From: Gemmatimonadota bacterium
Lineage (GTDB): Bacteria > Gemmatimonadota > Gemmatimonadetes > Gemmatimonadales > GWC2-71-9
Length of the DNA stretch: 32,307 nucleotides
Assembly (NCBI GenBank): GCA_003221005.1
Contig: QHTZ01000084.1
Coordinates: forward strand, 1-32,307
Reading direction: 5' to 3'
This document shows positions 1-8,083 of the stretch, piece by piece; within the stretch, counting starts at the first letter, position 1, and every line of letters starts with the position of its first letter. The notes beneath the pieces are model-generated. The model was not told where the DNA came from, searched no databases, and saw nothing but the letters and a program-made list of their open reading frames with translations. A program made the translations under genes and the position numbers.

Positions 1-1176
1 CAGCACGAACACGCGCAGACGCCGGGCCGTGCGGTAGAGCTCCGCCGCAACGCCCGGCAAGCCGAGATGCTCCGCCGCTGCCGCGCCTGCGAGATGCGTG
101 ACAGTCCCGTCGCGTTTGACGAGCGGCAGGTCGAGGGCGAGCATGTCCGGTTTGGCGGGGAAATCGAGGAACAGCTCGTGCTCCGCGAGCCCCAGCTCAG
201 CGGCCACGCGGTCCTCCACCCGGCTTCTCAGATCGGGATCGTCGGCCGGCCAGGCAGCGGTGTCGGCGGGAAGCTCCGTCGCCGGAACATCGAGCGCGCG
301 CTTTGCCAGGCGCCGCTCGCGCAGCGCGTGCGCGAGCCCCGTCGTGTCCTCGCGCTGGAGCTCGTAGATCAGTCCCTCGTCCGTCGCCAGGGCGATGTCG
401 TCCACGCGCAGGCGTCCCCCGGCGAGCGCCACGCGCACAAGGCGCGTGAACATCACCGTGGCGGCGCGGACCGCGTGGTGCCAGTACACGTTGCGGTACA
501 TCTGGTATTTCGCGAACAGCAGCGACTCGAGCGCCGCGAGCCCCTTGTCGTGCAGCGCCAGCGCCGGGGCGCCGTCGGGGCCGGCGACGACCGTCAGCGA
601 GGCGAGCAGACGGTCAACGTCGATCACGCCGTATGGCACGCCGCACATCTGTGCGTCGCGCGACAAGTAGTCGAGCTTGTCGACGTCAAGCGAGCCCGAT
701 ACGAGTCCTGCGAGGGCTCCCCCCGCCTGGCGCCTCCCCTGGATCAGCGGCAACAGGGTATCGGGGGCGGCGCCCAGCCGTTCCAGTTGCTGCGCGAGCT
801 CCCCTGCCTGGAGGTGGCGCGCGGCCAGCTCCTCGTGGTGCGGGAGGCCGGCCTCCTCGAGCGCGTGCGAGAAGGGATAGTGGCCGATGTCGTGGAGCAG
901 CGCGGACAGCTTGAGCCGGCGCAGGTCGGTGGTGGGGACGGGAGCGCTCCCCGTCACCTCTTCGAGCTGGGCGAGCGCGCGGCGCGCGAGATGATACGCG
1001 CCCAGGGCGTGCTCGAAGCGCGTGTGCGTCGCGCCGGGATAGACCAGGAACGCGTGCCCCAGCTGGCGCACGTAGCGGAGGCGCTGAACCGCGGGCGTAT
1101 CCACCACGGCGAGCGCCTCGGGCTCGAGCCGGATGTTGTCCCAGAGTGGATCGCGAACGACCTCGAACTGACTCAC
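1..1176 (-). CDS. HD-superfamily phosphohydrolase (YwfO/COG1078-like), 3' end beyond window
   Basis: The 392 codons visible read as an HD-domain nucleotide phosphohydrolase of the YwfO/SAMHD1-like group, which hydrolyses (d)NTPs or related phosphoesters in the cytoplasm. Visible motifs are RFEHALGAYHLA (about residues 54-65, first metal histidine), LLHDIGHYPFSHALE (about 93-107, the HD pair) and SGSLDVDKLDYLSRDA (mid-protein), followed by YWHHAVRAA. All are hallmarks of this family. The start is GTG at 1176, chosen because it overlaps the pckA stop as GTGA and because the family motif FEVVRDPLW follows at once. The frame stays open to base 1, so the C-terminus (probably only a few dozen residues, by family length) is missing. 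It is the last visible gene of the maeB-pckA transcription unit. The exact substrate cannot be told from sequence. Confidence 0.88.
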   Translation of the reverse strand, partial: MSQFEVVRDPLWDNIRLEPEALAVVDTPAVQRLRYVRQLGHAFLVYPGATHTRFEHALGAYHLARRALAQLEEVTGSAPVPTTDLRRLKLSALLHDIGHYPFSHALEEAGLPHHEELAARHLQAGELAQQLERLGAAPDTLLPLIQGRRQAGGALAGLVSGSLDVDKLDYLSRDAQMCGVPYGVIDVDRLLASLTVVAGPDGAPALALHDKGLAALESLLFAKYQMYRNVYWHHAVRAATVMFTRLVRVALAGGRLRVDDIALATDEGLIYELQREDTTGLAHALRERRLAKRALDVPATELPADTAAWPADDPDLRSRVEDRVAAELGLAEHELFLDFPAKPDMLALDLPLVKRDGTVTHLAGAAAAEHLGLPGVAAELYRTARRLRVFVL

Positions 1177-2676
1177 GCGGGCCCGGCGTCCCGCACGGCC
1201 GGGGGGACGCGGGGGGCGAACTGCTCGAAGTTGCGACGGAACAGCTCCGCGACCCGGGCGGCCTGGACGTCATAGGCCGCGGCATCCGGCCACGTTTCGC
1301 GGGAACGCAGCACCTCGTCGGGCACGCTCGGGACCTGGCGCGGGACCTCCAGGCCGAACACGGGCTCGCGAGCGGTCGGGGCGCGGTCCAGCGTGCCGGC
1401 GAGCGCCGCCCGCACCATGGCCCGGGTGAGCCCGAGGGCGATCCGCTGTCCGGTGCCGTACGGCCCGCCGGTCCACCCCGTGTTCACCAGCCAGCAGCGC
1501 ACCTCGTGCCGCGCGATCTTCGCGCCAAGCAGGGTGGCGTATGGCCGTGTACCCGGACAGGAAGTGGTACATCGCCTGAGCGGACGACAGTCGCGCGATC
1601 GGCGGCATGACGCCATAGGCGTCGCACGTCAGGAACACGATGTGGGAGGGGTGGCCGGCCATGCCGCTCGGCACGTGGTTGGGCATGAAGTGAATCGGGT
1701 AGGACGCGCGCGTGTTCTCGGTGATCGCCGCCGAGTCGAGGTCGAGCGTGCGCGTCGCCGGGTCCACGACCACGTTCTCGAGCACCGTGCCGAACATCCG
1801 GGTCGTGGCGTAGATGTCCGGCTCCGCTTCGCGCGACAACCGGATCACCTTGGCGTAACACCCGCCCTCGAAGTTGAACACGCCGCGGCCGCTCCAGCCG
1901 TGCTCGTCGTCGCCGATCAGGGCGCGCTCCCGGTCGGCGGACAACGTCGTCTTGCCGGTGCCCGAGAGCCCGAAGAACAGCGCCACGTCGCCCGCGAGCC
2001 CCAGGTTCGCCGAGCAGTGCATCGGCAGCACGTCGCGCTCGGGGAGCAGGTAGTTGAGCGTCGTGAACACCGCCTTCTTGACCTCGCCCGCGTAGCGCGT
2101 GCCGCCGATGAGGATCGTCCGCGTGCCGAAGTCGAGGGCGATGAACGTGCCGGAGCGGGTGCCGTGCCGGGCGGGGTCGGCCTGGAGCTCGGGGGCATGC
2201 AGCACCTGCCAGTCGGGCGTGAAGCTGCGCAGGTCGGCCGGAGTCGGCCGCAGGAACATGTTGCGCGCGAACAGGGCATGCCACGCGTTCGGGGTGACGA
2301 CCCGCATCGCGACCCGGTGGCCGGGGTCCGCCCCCGCGAACAGGTCCTGCACGAACAGCTCTCGGGCGGCGAGGTGCTGCGCGACGGCTTCCTGAAGCAG
2401 TGCGAATTGCTCGGGCGCGAGCGGCCGGTTGGCGCCCCACCACACGCGCTCGCTCGTGCGGGCATCGCGCACGATGAACTTGTCGTCCGGACTCCGGCCG
2501 GTGTGCGGCGCGGTCACGACGCACAGGGGGCCTGCATCCCCCAGCACGCCCTCCCCGAGCCGCAGGGCGTGCTCGTACAGCTCGGCGGGCGCGAGATTCC
2601 GGTGGCCCGCCTGAAGGTCGAGCGCCGGGCGTGTCGTGCGCGTCGCGATCGTGCCCTCTCGCCCCCTGCGGGTCAC
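1173..2676 (-). pseudogene. pckA: ATP-dependent phosphoenolpyruvate carboxykinase with internal deletion and frameshift
   Basis: PckA converts oxaloacetate plus ATP to PEP, CO2 and ADP, the first step of gluconeogenesis. Residues 1-378 are in frame and well conserved: RSPDDKFIVRD (61-71), YAGEVKKA (195-202, lysine metal ligand), the P-loop GLSGTGKT (236-243), IGDDEHGWS (254-262) and ENTRASYPI (320-328). After FLSGYTA the reading frame breaks at 1541-1546 and resumes one frame away at YATLLGAKIA, continuing to the stop at 1173. Compared with E. coli PckA about 31 residues (the K-AGTE ... FSACFG ... HP segment) are absent, so roughly 92 bases are missing. A repaired protein would be about 531 aa, normal for the family. 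The start is GTG at 2676, overlapping the maeB stop as GTGA. It may be a true pseudogene or an assembly error; conservation on both sides of the break favours very recent damage or an artefact. Confidence 0.85.
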
Positions 2677-4943
2677 GCTGGCGGACGCGGCGTGCGGCCG
2701 TGCTCCTGGGCGTCCACTGCGGCGATCACGGCCATGTTCACGATGTCGCCGACGTCGGCGCCGCGTTGCAGGATGTGCACCGGCTGGGCCATGCCCACGA
2801 GGATGGGCCCGATCGCCTGTGAGCCGCCGATCCGGTCGAGCAGCTTGTAGGCGATGTTGGCGGCGTCGAGATTCGGGAAGATCAGCACGTTGGCGGCGCT
2901 CTTCAGGCGGGCGAACGGGTAGGTCTGCGTGAGGATGCGCTCGACGACGGCTGTGTCCGCCTGCATCTCGCCGTCCACCTCGAGCGCCGGCTCCCGCTGG
3001 TGCAGCAGAGCGACCGCCTGCCGTACCTTGGCCGCGGCCGGGTGCTTCACGGACCCGAAATTCGAGAACGATAGCATCGCCACCCGCGGCTCGATCCCGA
3101 GCCGCGACACGAACTGCGCGGTCGCGGAGGCGATCTCAGCGAGGGTCTCGGCGTCCGGCTCGATGTTCACGGTGCAATCGGCGAAGAAGAACGTCTGTTG
3201 GGGGAACACCAACATGTAGATGCCGCTCACGTGGCGCCGTCCCGGCCCGGCGCCGATCACTTCGAGGGCCGGTCGGATGGCGTCGGGATAGTACATGTCC
3301 TCCCCCGCGACCACCGCATCGGCGCGACCCGCCCGCAACATCAGGAGCGCGTAGTACATCGGATCCTCGACGCGGACGCGAGCCTCGCGGAGGGTGATAC
3401 CCTTGCGACGGCGGCGCTCCCACAGCTCGGTCGCGAGCGCCTCGCGGTCCGGAGCAACCCTGGGGTTCGCGAGCTCGAGATCCTCGAGCGTCACGCCGCT
3501 GTCGTCGGCGTGGCGCCGGATCAAGGCGGGATCGCCGAGCAAGATCGGCGCCGCCACGCCTTCATCCGCGAGAATCCGCGCCGCCCTGACGATGCGCGCG
3601 TCCTCCCCTTCCGGGAACACGATCCGCTGCGGCGCCTGCTGCGCGCGCGTGGTGAGACCCCGCATCACCTCCCGCGCCCGTCCCAGGCGCGCGTCGAGCT
3701 CGGCGCGGTACTCCTCCACGTCGATCACGCGCCCCGCCATCCCGGACGCCACCGCCGCCCATGCCACCGCCGGCGCCACCCACAGGAGTACGCGGGGGTC
3801 GAAGGGTTTCGGGATCAGGTAGTCGGGCCCGAAGCGCAGCCGCTCGAGCCCGTACGCCCGCGTCACCGAGTCCGGCACTTCTGCCTTCGCGAGCGCGGCG
3901 AGGGCGCGCGTCGCGGCCATCTCCATGTCCTCGGTGATGCCTCGAGCGCGCACGTCGAGCGCGCCACGAAAAATGAATGGAAAGCCGAGGACGTTGTTCA
4001 CCTGGTTCGGGAAGTCCGACCGGCCGGTGGCGATGATCGCGTCGGGCCGGGCCCGCATCGCCTCGTCCGGCATGATCTCGGGGGTGGGGTTCGCGAGCGC
4101 GAAGATGATCGGCCGCGCGGCCATCGCGGCGACCATCTCACCGCTCACGATGCCGCCCGTCGAGAGACCGACGAACACGTCCGCCCCCTTGAGCGCCTCG
4201 GCGAGCGTGCGCAGAGACGTCTCGGCCGCGAAGCGACGCTTGTAGTCGTCCAGATCGTCCCGCGCGGCGTGGATCACGCCCCGGTGATCGCACAGCACGA
4301 TGTGCTCGCGCCTGACGCCGAGACGCACGTAGTGCTCCGCCGTCGCGATCGCCGCGGCGCCGGCCCCGGCGAAGACGATCCGCACGCCGTCGATCGGCTT
4401 CCGCACGAGCTCGAGAGCGTTCAGCAACGCCGCTCCCGAGATGATCGCTGTGCCGTGCTGATCGTCGTGGAACACCGGGATGCCAAGGGTGGCCCGCAGC
4501 CGCTCTTCGACGTAGAAGCAGTCGGGCGAGCGAATGTCCTCGAGGTTGATCCCCCCAACGGTCGGCTCGAGCAGCTGGCAGAACCGGATCAGATCGTCGG
4601 GATGCTCGCTGCCTACTTCCAGATCGAACACGTCCAGATCGGCGAACGCCTTGAACAGAATCGCCTTGCCCTCCATCACGGGCTTCGCGGCGCTCGGCCC
4701 GATGTTGCCGAGCCCGAGAACCGCGGTCCCGTTGCTGACCACGGCGACGAGGTTCCCCTTGGCGGTGTAGCTGTAGACGCTCTCGGGGTGCTGCGCGATC
4801 TCACGGCACGGTTCGGCGACCCCGGGGGTGTAGGCGAGGGACAGGTCCCGTTGGTTCTTGAAGGGCTTCGTCGGGGAGACCTGGATCTTCCCAGGGCGGC
4901 CCTTCGCGTGGTAGTCCAGGGCGTCCTGGCGACGGATCGGCAT
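2673..4943 (-). CDS. maeB: NADP-dependent malic enzyme with C-terminal phosphotransacetylase-like domain
   Basis: This 756-aa protein has the MaeB architecture (E. coli MaeB is 759 aa). The N-terminal malic enzyme part (about 1-425) decarboxylates malate to pyruvate with NADP+. It shows [10 protein letters not shown] (37-46, catalytic Tyr38), AKPVMEGKA (catalytic Lys93), [10 protein letters not shown] (158-167) and the Rossmann motif [10 protein letters not shown] (191-200). The C-terminal part (about 430-750) starts with [17 protein letters not shown] and ends with [13 protein letters not shown] and [14 protein letters not shown]. It is a phosphotransacetylase homologue that in MaeB enzymes acts as a regulatory (acetyl-CoA sensing) domain, not as a PTA. 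ATG at 4943 is preceded by AAAAAGGA (4956-4963), 12 bases upstream, slightly long spacing. It is first in the maeB-pckA-HD unit, behind a clear promoter. Together with pckA it forms the C3/C4 interconversion node. Confidence 0.95.
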   Translation of the reverse strand: MPIRRQDALDYHAKGRPGKIQVSPTKPFKNQRDLSLAYTPGVAEPCREIAQHPESVYSYTAKGNLVAVVSNGTAVLGLGNIGPSAAKPVMEGKAILFKAFADLDVFDLEVGSEHPDDLIRFCQLLEPTVGGINLEDIRSPDCFYVEERLRATLGIPVFHDDQHGTAIISGAALLNALELVRKPIDGVRIVFAGAGAAAIATAEHYVRLGVRREHIVLCDHRGVIHAARDDLDDYKRRFAAETSLRTLAEALKGADVFVGLSTGGIVSGEMVAAMAARPIIFALANPTPEIMPDEAMRARPDAIIATGRSDFPNQVNNVLGFPFIFRGALDVRARGITEDMEMAATRALAALAKAEVPDSVTRAYGLERLRFGPDYLIPKPFDPRVLLWVAPAVAWAAVASGMAGRVIDVEEYRAELDARLGRAREVMRGLTTRAQQAPQRIVFPEGEDARIVRAARILADEGVAAPILLGDPALIRRHADDSGVTLEDLELANPRVAPDREALATELWERRRRKGITLREARVRVEDPMYYALLMLRAGRADAVVAGEDMYYPDAIRPALEVIGAGPGRRHVSGIYMLVFPQQTFFFADCTVNIEPDAETLAEIASATAQFVSRLGIEPRVAMLSFSNFGSVKHPAAAKVRQAVALLHQREPALEVDGEMQADTAVVERILTQTYPFARLKSAANVLIFPNLDAANIAYKLLDRIGGSQAIGPILVGMAQPVHILQRGADVGDIVNMAVIAAVDAQEHGRTPRPPA

Positions 4944-4975
4944 CGAAGATACAAGTCCTTTTTAGTGAAGGAGTT

Positions 4976-5004
4976 ATGCTATGGAAGCCGGAGGCCGGTG
5001 TCAA
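4976..5004 (-). promoter_or_regulatory. Sigma70-type promoter of maeB-pckA
   Basis: A perfect -35 TTGACA (5004-4999) is separated by 17 bases from TAGCAT (4981-4976; 4 of 6 matches to TATAAT). The predicted transcription start near 4969 gives a leader of about 26 bases with AAGGA before the maeB ATG. This is the best promoter in the window and lies in the 72-base gap after the matrixin gene, so maeB is probably its own transcription unit. Confidence 0.7.
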
Positions 5005-5015
5005 GCGGCGAGCCG

Positions 5016-5657
5016 CTAGCGGGGCGGCGGGGCAACGGTGGCGCGGGTGTGGTACAGCAGCTCGATCGTGCGCCGGTCCTCGGCCGCCGGCGTTGTGACC
5101 GTCGGTGTGGCATTCATGATGTCCGCTCCGTACGGGCTGTGCTTGAGCAGCCCCAGGGCGTGGCCCAGCTCGTGGATGGCGACACGACGCAGGCAGGCGG
5201 ACACCTTGGCGTCGGTGTAGCCCGTCGTCGCGCTCAGCGTGACGTGCAGCACGTTCGCCGACGAGTCGGCAAAAACCACGGACGGATTGGTCGTGGCGCC
5301 GTCGCATGCCGGCACCGGGCCCACCGTGTCCGGGGGGACGTCCGGAGGTGGCAGCGCTTGCCACAGGAAGATCACGTCGGCCTGGCTCGAGTCCGTCACC
5401 CGTACCCCGCTGAACTCGCCGTACAGGAACTGTCCCTCCCACGCGGCGATCCCGAGCGACACCAGGGTAGGCATCGCCCCACGCGGGTCGGCAAAGATGC
5501 GCACCGGGAGCCGCGCGGCGGGCCAGTGGAAGACGAGGACAGTGTCGGGAGGGATCGTGTCGGCGAAGTCATACGTGCACCCCCCGCAGTCGCGCACCGG
5601 TGCAGTCGGCTCGCAGGCGACGGCGAGGAGCGCGAGACCGAGCAGCGCGCGCTTCAC
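5016..5657 (-). CDS. Matrixin-like (metzincin) zinc protease, putative lipoprotein
   Basis: A 213-aa exported protein. The N-terminus ends in LLAVAC, a good lipobox with Cys15, so it is probably a lipoprotein. The zinc-binding metzincin motif HELGHALGLLKHS (162-174; HExxHxxGxxH) is complete, and DIMN (179-182) downstream is the expected Met-turn. These define an M10/matrixin-type catalytic domain that would cleave proteins or peptides outside the cytoplasm. The start is GTG at 5657, overlapping the stop of the preceding gene as GTGA. There is no obvious propeptide cysteine switch, although cysteines at 24 and 27 (DCGGC) lie soon after the lipobox. It is last in the run pcm ... permease ... 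barrel ... matrixin. Substrate unknown; co-transcription with a metal-uptake locus may be incidental. Confidence 0.8.
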   Translation of the reverse strand: MKRALLGLALLAVACEPTAPVRDCGGCTYDFADTIPPDTVLVFHWPAARLPVRIFADPRGAMPTLVSLGIAAWEGQFLYGEFSGVRVTDSSQADVIFLWQALPPPDVPPDTVGPVPACDGATTNPSVVFADSSANVLHVTLSATTGYTDAKVSACLRRVAIHELGHALGLLKHSPYGADIMNATPTVTTPAAEDRRTIELLYHTRATVAPPPR

Positions 5658-6274
5658 CTAGTGGCTCCCCAATCGGTGCGCACCGTGAGCGCGACCCGGT
5701 GCACCAGGCGCGATGCATCGAAGCCCTCGGCGCGAAGCGCGGGGGTGATGAACGGGTGGAGATCGTAGCGGGCCTCGATACTAACGTGGCGGCCCGCGCC
5801 GAGTGGCAGCACGTGGCCAAGGGTGAGCGCGCCGACGCCGGCGAGCGCACCGCTGCCCTGCCGAAAGATCCCGGAGTCCTCGCTCGGGAGGTACTTCAAC
5901 CCGCCCGCACCCGCCCCGACGGTGAACCCCGCCGGGAGCCGCCGCCTGACCCCCACAGTGAACGCCAGCGTGCTCACGCGATCGAGGTTCGTGCTCGAGC
6001 CGTCGGCGTCGTGGCGCGTGAGCGTGCTGGTCGAGAAATCCACCGTGACCACAGGCGCCCAGTCGTGTTGCAGCGGCGCCGCCAGCGTGACCACGACGAC
6101 GGGAGCGAGCGCGGGCCGCACGTCGAAGGGCGTAACGATCGAATCGCGGACCAGGGCGGAGCTGTAGCGGCCACCGGCCTGCACGCTGACTGTCACCTGA
6201 GCCGCAAGGCGGGACGCAGCCAGGGCGGCGAGCATGGCGGCAGCAAGGCGCTGCCCGGCTGAGGCGCGCGTCAT
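5654..6274 (-). CDS. Putative small outer-membrane beta-barrel protein
   Basis: A 206-aa protein I do not recognise by family. An N-terminal signal peptide ends around SRLAAQ-VTV (cleavage near residue 26). The rest alternates short polar/hydrophobic stretches with glycine and tyrosine, such as VSVQAGGRYSS, LAFTVGVRRRLPAGFTVGAGAGG and VSIEARYDLHPF, and ends VALTVRTDWGATR. This pattern suits an 8-strand outer-membrane barrel of the OmpA/OmpW size class. ATG at 6274 overlaps the frame-shifted end of the upstream permease gene as ATGA, and its stop overlaps the matrixin start as GTGA, so translation is probably coupled to both. No catalytic or metal-binding motif is visible. A role in the metal-uptake locus is possible from position only. 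Confidence 0.6.
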   Translation of the reverse strand: MTRASAGQRLAAAMLAALAASRLAAQVTVSVQAGGRYSSALVRDSIVTPFDVRPALAPVVVVTLAAPLQHDWAPVVTVDFSTSTLTRHDADGSSTNLDRVSTLAFTVGVRRRLPAGFTVGAGAGGLKYLPSEDSGIFRQGSGALAGVGALTLGHVLPLGAGRHVSIEARYDLHPFITPALRAEGFDASRLVHRVALTVRTDWGATR

Positions 6275-7043
6275 GCTCGATCGGGGGCGCCGGCGGGTGC
6301 CGCTCGGTCAATTCCCGCCTTGCGCAACAGCGCCACGACGGCTAGCAGTAGCCCGTACATGCACACGATCAGGGGTCCTGTGGGAAGATTGCCCGTGAAT
6401 GAGATCCACAGGCCAAGACCGCCGGCACTACGAGGAAGGTGAACACCATGAGCACGCCGCCGACCGGCACGGCGAGCGTGATAACTATGCCAAAGGAGAG
6501 GTAGAACCAGAAGTCCCACCACCGGATACTCCAACCGTTGCGCTCCGCTTCCTCCGGCTGAAACGAGATGGTCAAGAACTTGCGCCGCAGGGCGTACTGG
6601 AACGCGCCCAGGACCGCGTACACCGCGGCGAGCCGCGCGATCCCCGCCCAGGTGACCCAGAGGATGCTCCCCACCAGGGACTTCTCTATCTCCTCACCGC
6701 CCCCCGGAACCTTGTCGGCGACCAGGATGGCCCCCGCCGACGCAACCACGTACACGATGCCGATGATCGCTTCCTGGGGCACCCGCCCCCCACGCGCCGT
6801 GCGAGTGACGGCGAACAGGAACGCGCCGACCGCGGTGAACGCGAGCGCGAACACCCAGCGCAGCGGCGAGTCGTGCCCGACGAACAGCAGCGCTACCAGA
6901 CCGCCGAGCGCCGCGATCTGCGCGAGCGAGAGGTCCACGAAGATCACCTCGCGGGCGATCACGTGGAGGCCGAGGTAGGAAAGCATGGCCACGAGCACCA
7001 TGCACGCGACGAACGGGGGCAGCATCAGCTGGAGGCCGGTCAT
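6271..7043 (-). pseudogene. Metal (Zn/Mn-type) ABC transporter permease, broken by deletion/frameshift
   Basis: Residues 1-209 read as a ZnuB/MntB-family (ABC-3) inner-membrane permease with several hydrophobic helices: FVACMVLVAMLSYLGLHVIA, then REVIFVDLSLAQIAALGG (the family cytoplasmic loop), AIIGIVYVVASAGAILVAD, and the late helix VGGVLMVFTFLVVPAV. After PAV (base 6417) the frame runs into a short nonsense tail stopping at 6369. The family C-terminus LGLWISFTGNLPTGPLIV continues one frame away to the stop at 6271. About 28 residues (some 84 bases) that normally join these parts are missing. ATG at 7043 has a strong SD GGGAGG (7049-7054), 5 bases away. The gene directly follows the solute-binding protein (16-base gap). 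No ATPase gene is adjacent. Real pseudogene or assembly error cannot be decided from this sequence. Confidence 0.75.
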
Positions 7044-7048
7044 GGCAT

Positions 7049-7054
7049 CCTCCC
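7049..7054 (-). promoter_or_regulatory. Ribosome binding site of the metal permease gene
   Basis: GGGAGG on the minus strand, with 5 bases before ATG at 7043. It is one of the few canonical Shine-Dalgarno sequences in the window and fixes the permease start within the 16-base gap after the binding-protein gene. Confidence 0.65.
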
Positions 7055-7059
7055 GGGCG

Positions 7060-8082
7060 TCACTGGGTCGAGGTGCTCGGCGCGCCGAACGCGCGGTCGA
7101 GCTCCGTGATCCAGAGGGTGACGAGATCGAAGTAGGTGTTCACGCCCGGAGTGCCGCCCACGTTGGCCGGCACGATGACCGCCTTTGCCGCGGTGCGATT
7201 GGCGACCTCTTGCACTTGGTCCCGCGGATAGTAGTTCGTCGAGAATAGGACGGGAATGTGCTGCTCCCGCATCTCATTAATGACGTCCAGCACATGCCCC
7301 GGCGTGGGAGGAATGCCTGGCTTCGGCTCGATGAAGTCGACACACGGGATGCCGAACTCCCGGGAGAAATAGACCCATTCCTTGTGGTAGCAGACCATCT
7401 GCTTCCCCCGGAAAGGCATCGCCTGTTTGAGCCAACCGCCGAGTCGCGTGCTCAGCGGCGTGCCCTGGTATTTGTGGGCCCCGAGGAACTCGAACAGTTT
7501 CCCCTGCCGGTCGAGATCGAACAGCGCCGAGCCCCCCAGCAGCTTCACCAACTCCTCGCCGTAGAGCGCTCGAAAGAGGCGATCTTCGAAGTCCTTTTCC
7601 CGCGCGGCAAAATACGCGGCGTCTGTGGGATCGACACGCTTCAAGCCGGTGAGGATGTTGCGCGCGATGATCACGGCGTTGATCGGATCAGTCCAGATGT
7701 GCGGGTTGCCGAAGACGTGAATGTCGCCCTGGGCCCGGGAGTAGCTGGTCGGGACGTCGAGCAGATCGATCCCGGTGTAGGCGGCGACGTACCCGGGCCC
7801 ACCTTCCGTCACCTTGGGGTTGTTGGCCTTGTCGAGCAGGGCGGGAACCCAGAGCTCGAGGTCGAGGCCGGTGGTCACGAATACATCGGCCTGCGATAGC
7901 GTAGGCACGAAGCTCGGCTTCGGCTGGACGTAGTGCGGGTTCTCGTCGCCGAGCGCAATCGAGGTCACCACGGCGCGATCGCCCGCGACCTCCCGGGCGA
8001 TCGCCGCGTAGGACGTCAGCGTAGTAACGACTCTGACCGGCGAGGCCGCCAGCAACGCCAGCAGGGCAAGCAGTTTCAGCAT
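7060..8082 (-). CDS. TroA/ZnuA-family periplasmic metal-binding protein (ABC transporter)
   Basis: A 340-aa cluster-9 solute-binding protein that would capture Zn2+ or Mn2+ in the periplasm and hand it to the permease. It begins with a short hydrophobic export signal (MLKLLALLALLAAS) followed at once by the family strand VRVVTTLTSYAAIAREVAG. Likely metal ligands are His50 in DENPHYVQPKPS, His128 in GNPHIWTDP, and a late acidic residue in DFIEPKPGIPPTPGHV. Conserved PGHV and LFSTNYYP follow. There is no long His-rich loop as in many zinc-specific ZnuA proteins, so the metal is uncertain. ATG at 8082 is chosen because it lies 1 base after the porin stop (TGA-C-ATG) and precedes the signal peptide; the frame is open further upstream but antisense to the porin end. 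It is part of the porin-binding protein-permease unit. Confidence 0.88.
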   Translation of the reverse strand: MLKLLALLALLAASPVRVVTTLTSYAAIAREVAGDRAVVTSIALGDENPHYVQPKPSFVPTLSQADVFVTTGLDLELWVPALLDKANNPKVTEGGPGYVAAYTGIDLLDVPTSYSRAQGDIHVFGNPHIWTDPINAVIIARNILTGLKRVDPTDAAYFAAREKDFEDRLFRALYGEELVKLLGGSALFDLDRQGKLFEFLGAHKYQGTPLSTRLGGWLKQAMPFRGKQMVCYHKEWVYFSREFGIPCVDFIEPKPGIPPTPGHVLDVINEMREQHIPVLFSTNYYPRDQVQEVANRTAAKAVIVPANVGGTPGVNTYFDLVTLWITELDRAFGAPSTSTQ

Positions 8083-8083
8083 G

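Noticed and set aside
67..1275. A 402-codon open frame on the plus strand
   Set aside because: Antisense in register with the HD phosphohydrolase, which has clear catalytic motifs on the minus strand.
1539..1548. Programmed frameshifting in pckA
   Set aside because: A simple shift would not restore the about 31 missing residues, and there is no slippery heptamer at the junction.
5004..5017. Hairpin AGCGG-CGAG-CCGCT after the matrixin gene as a terminator
   Set aside because: The stem is only 5 bp with no T-run, and it overlaps the -35 of the maeB promoter.
3198..5768. An 856-codon open frame on the plus strand
   Set aside because: It is antisense to maeB and the matrixin gene, is rich in Arg/His/Gly as expected of GC-rich shadow frames, and shows no family motif.
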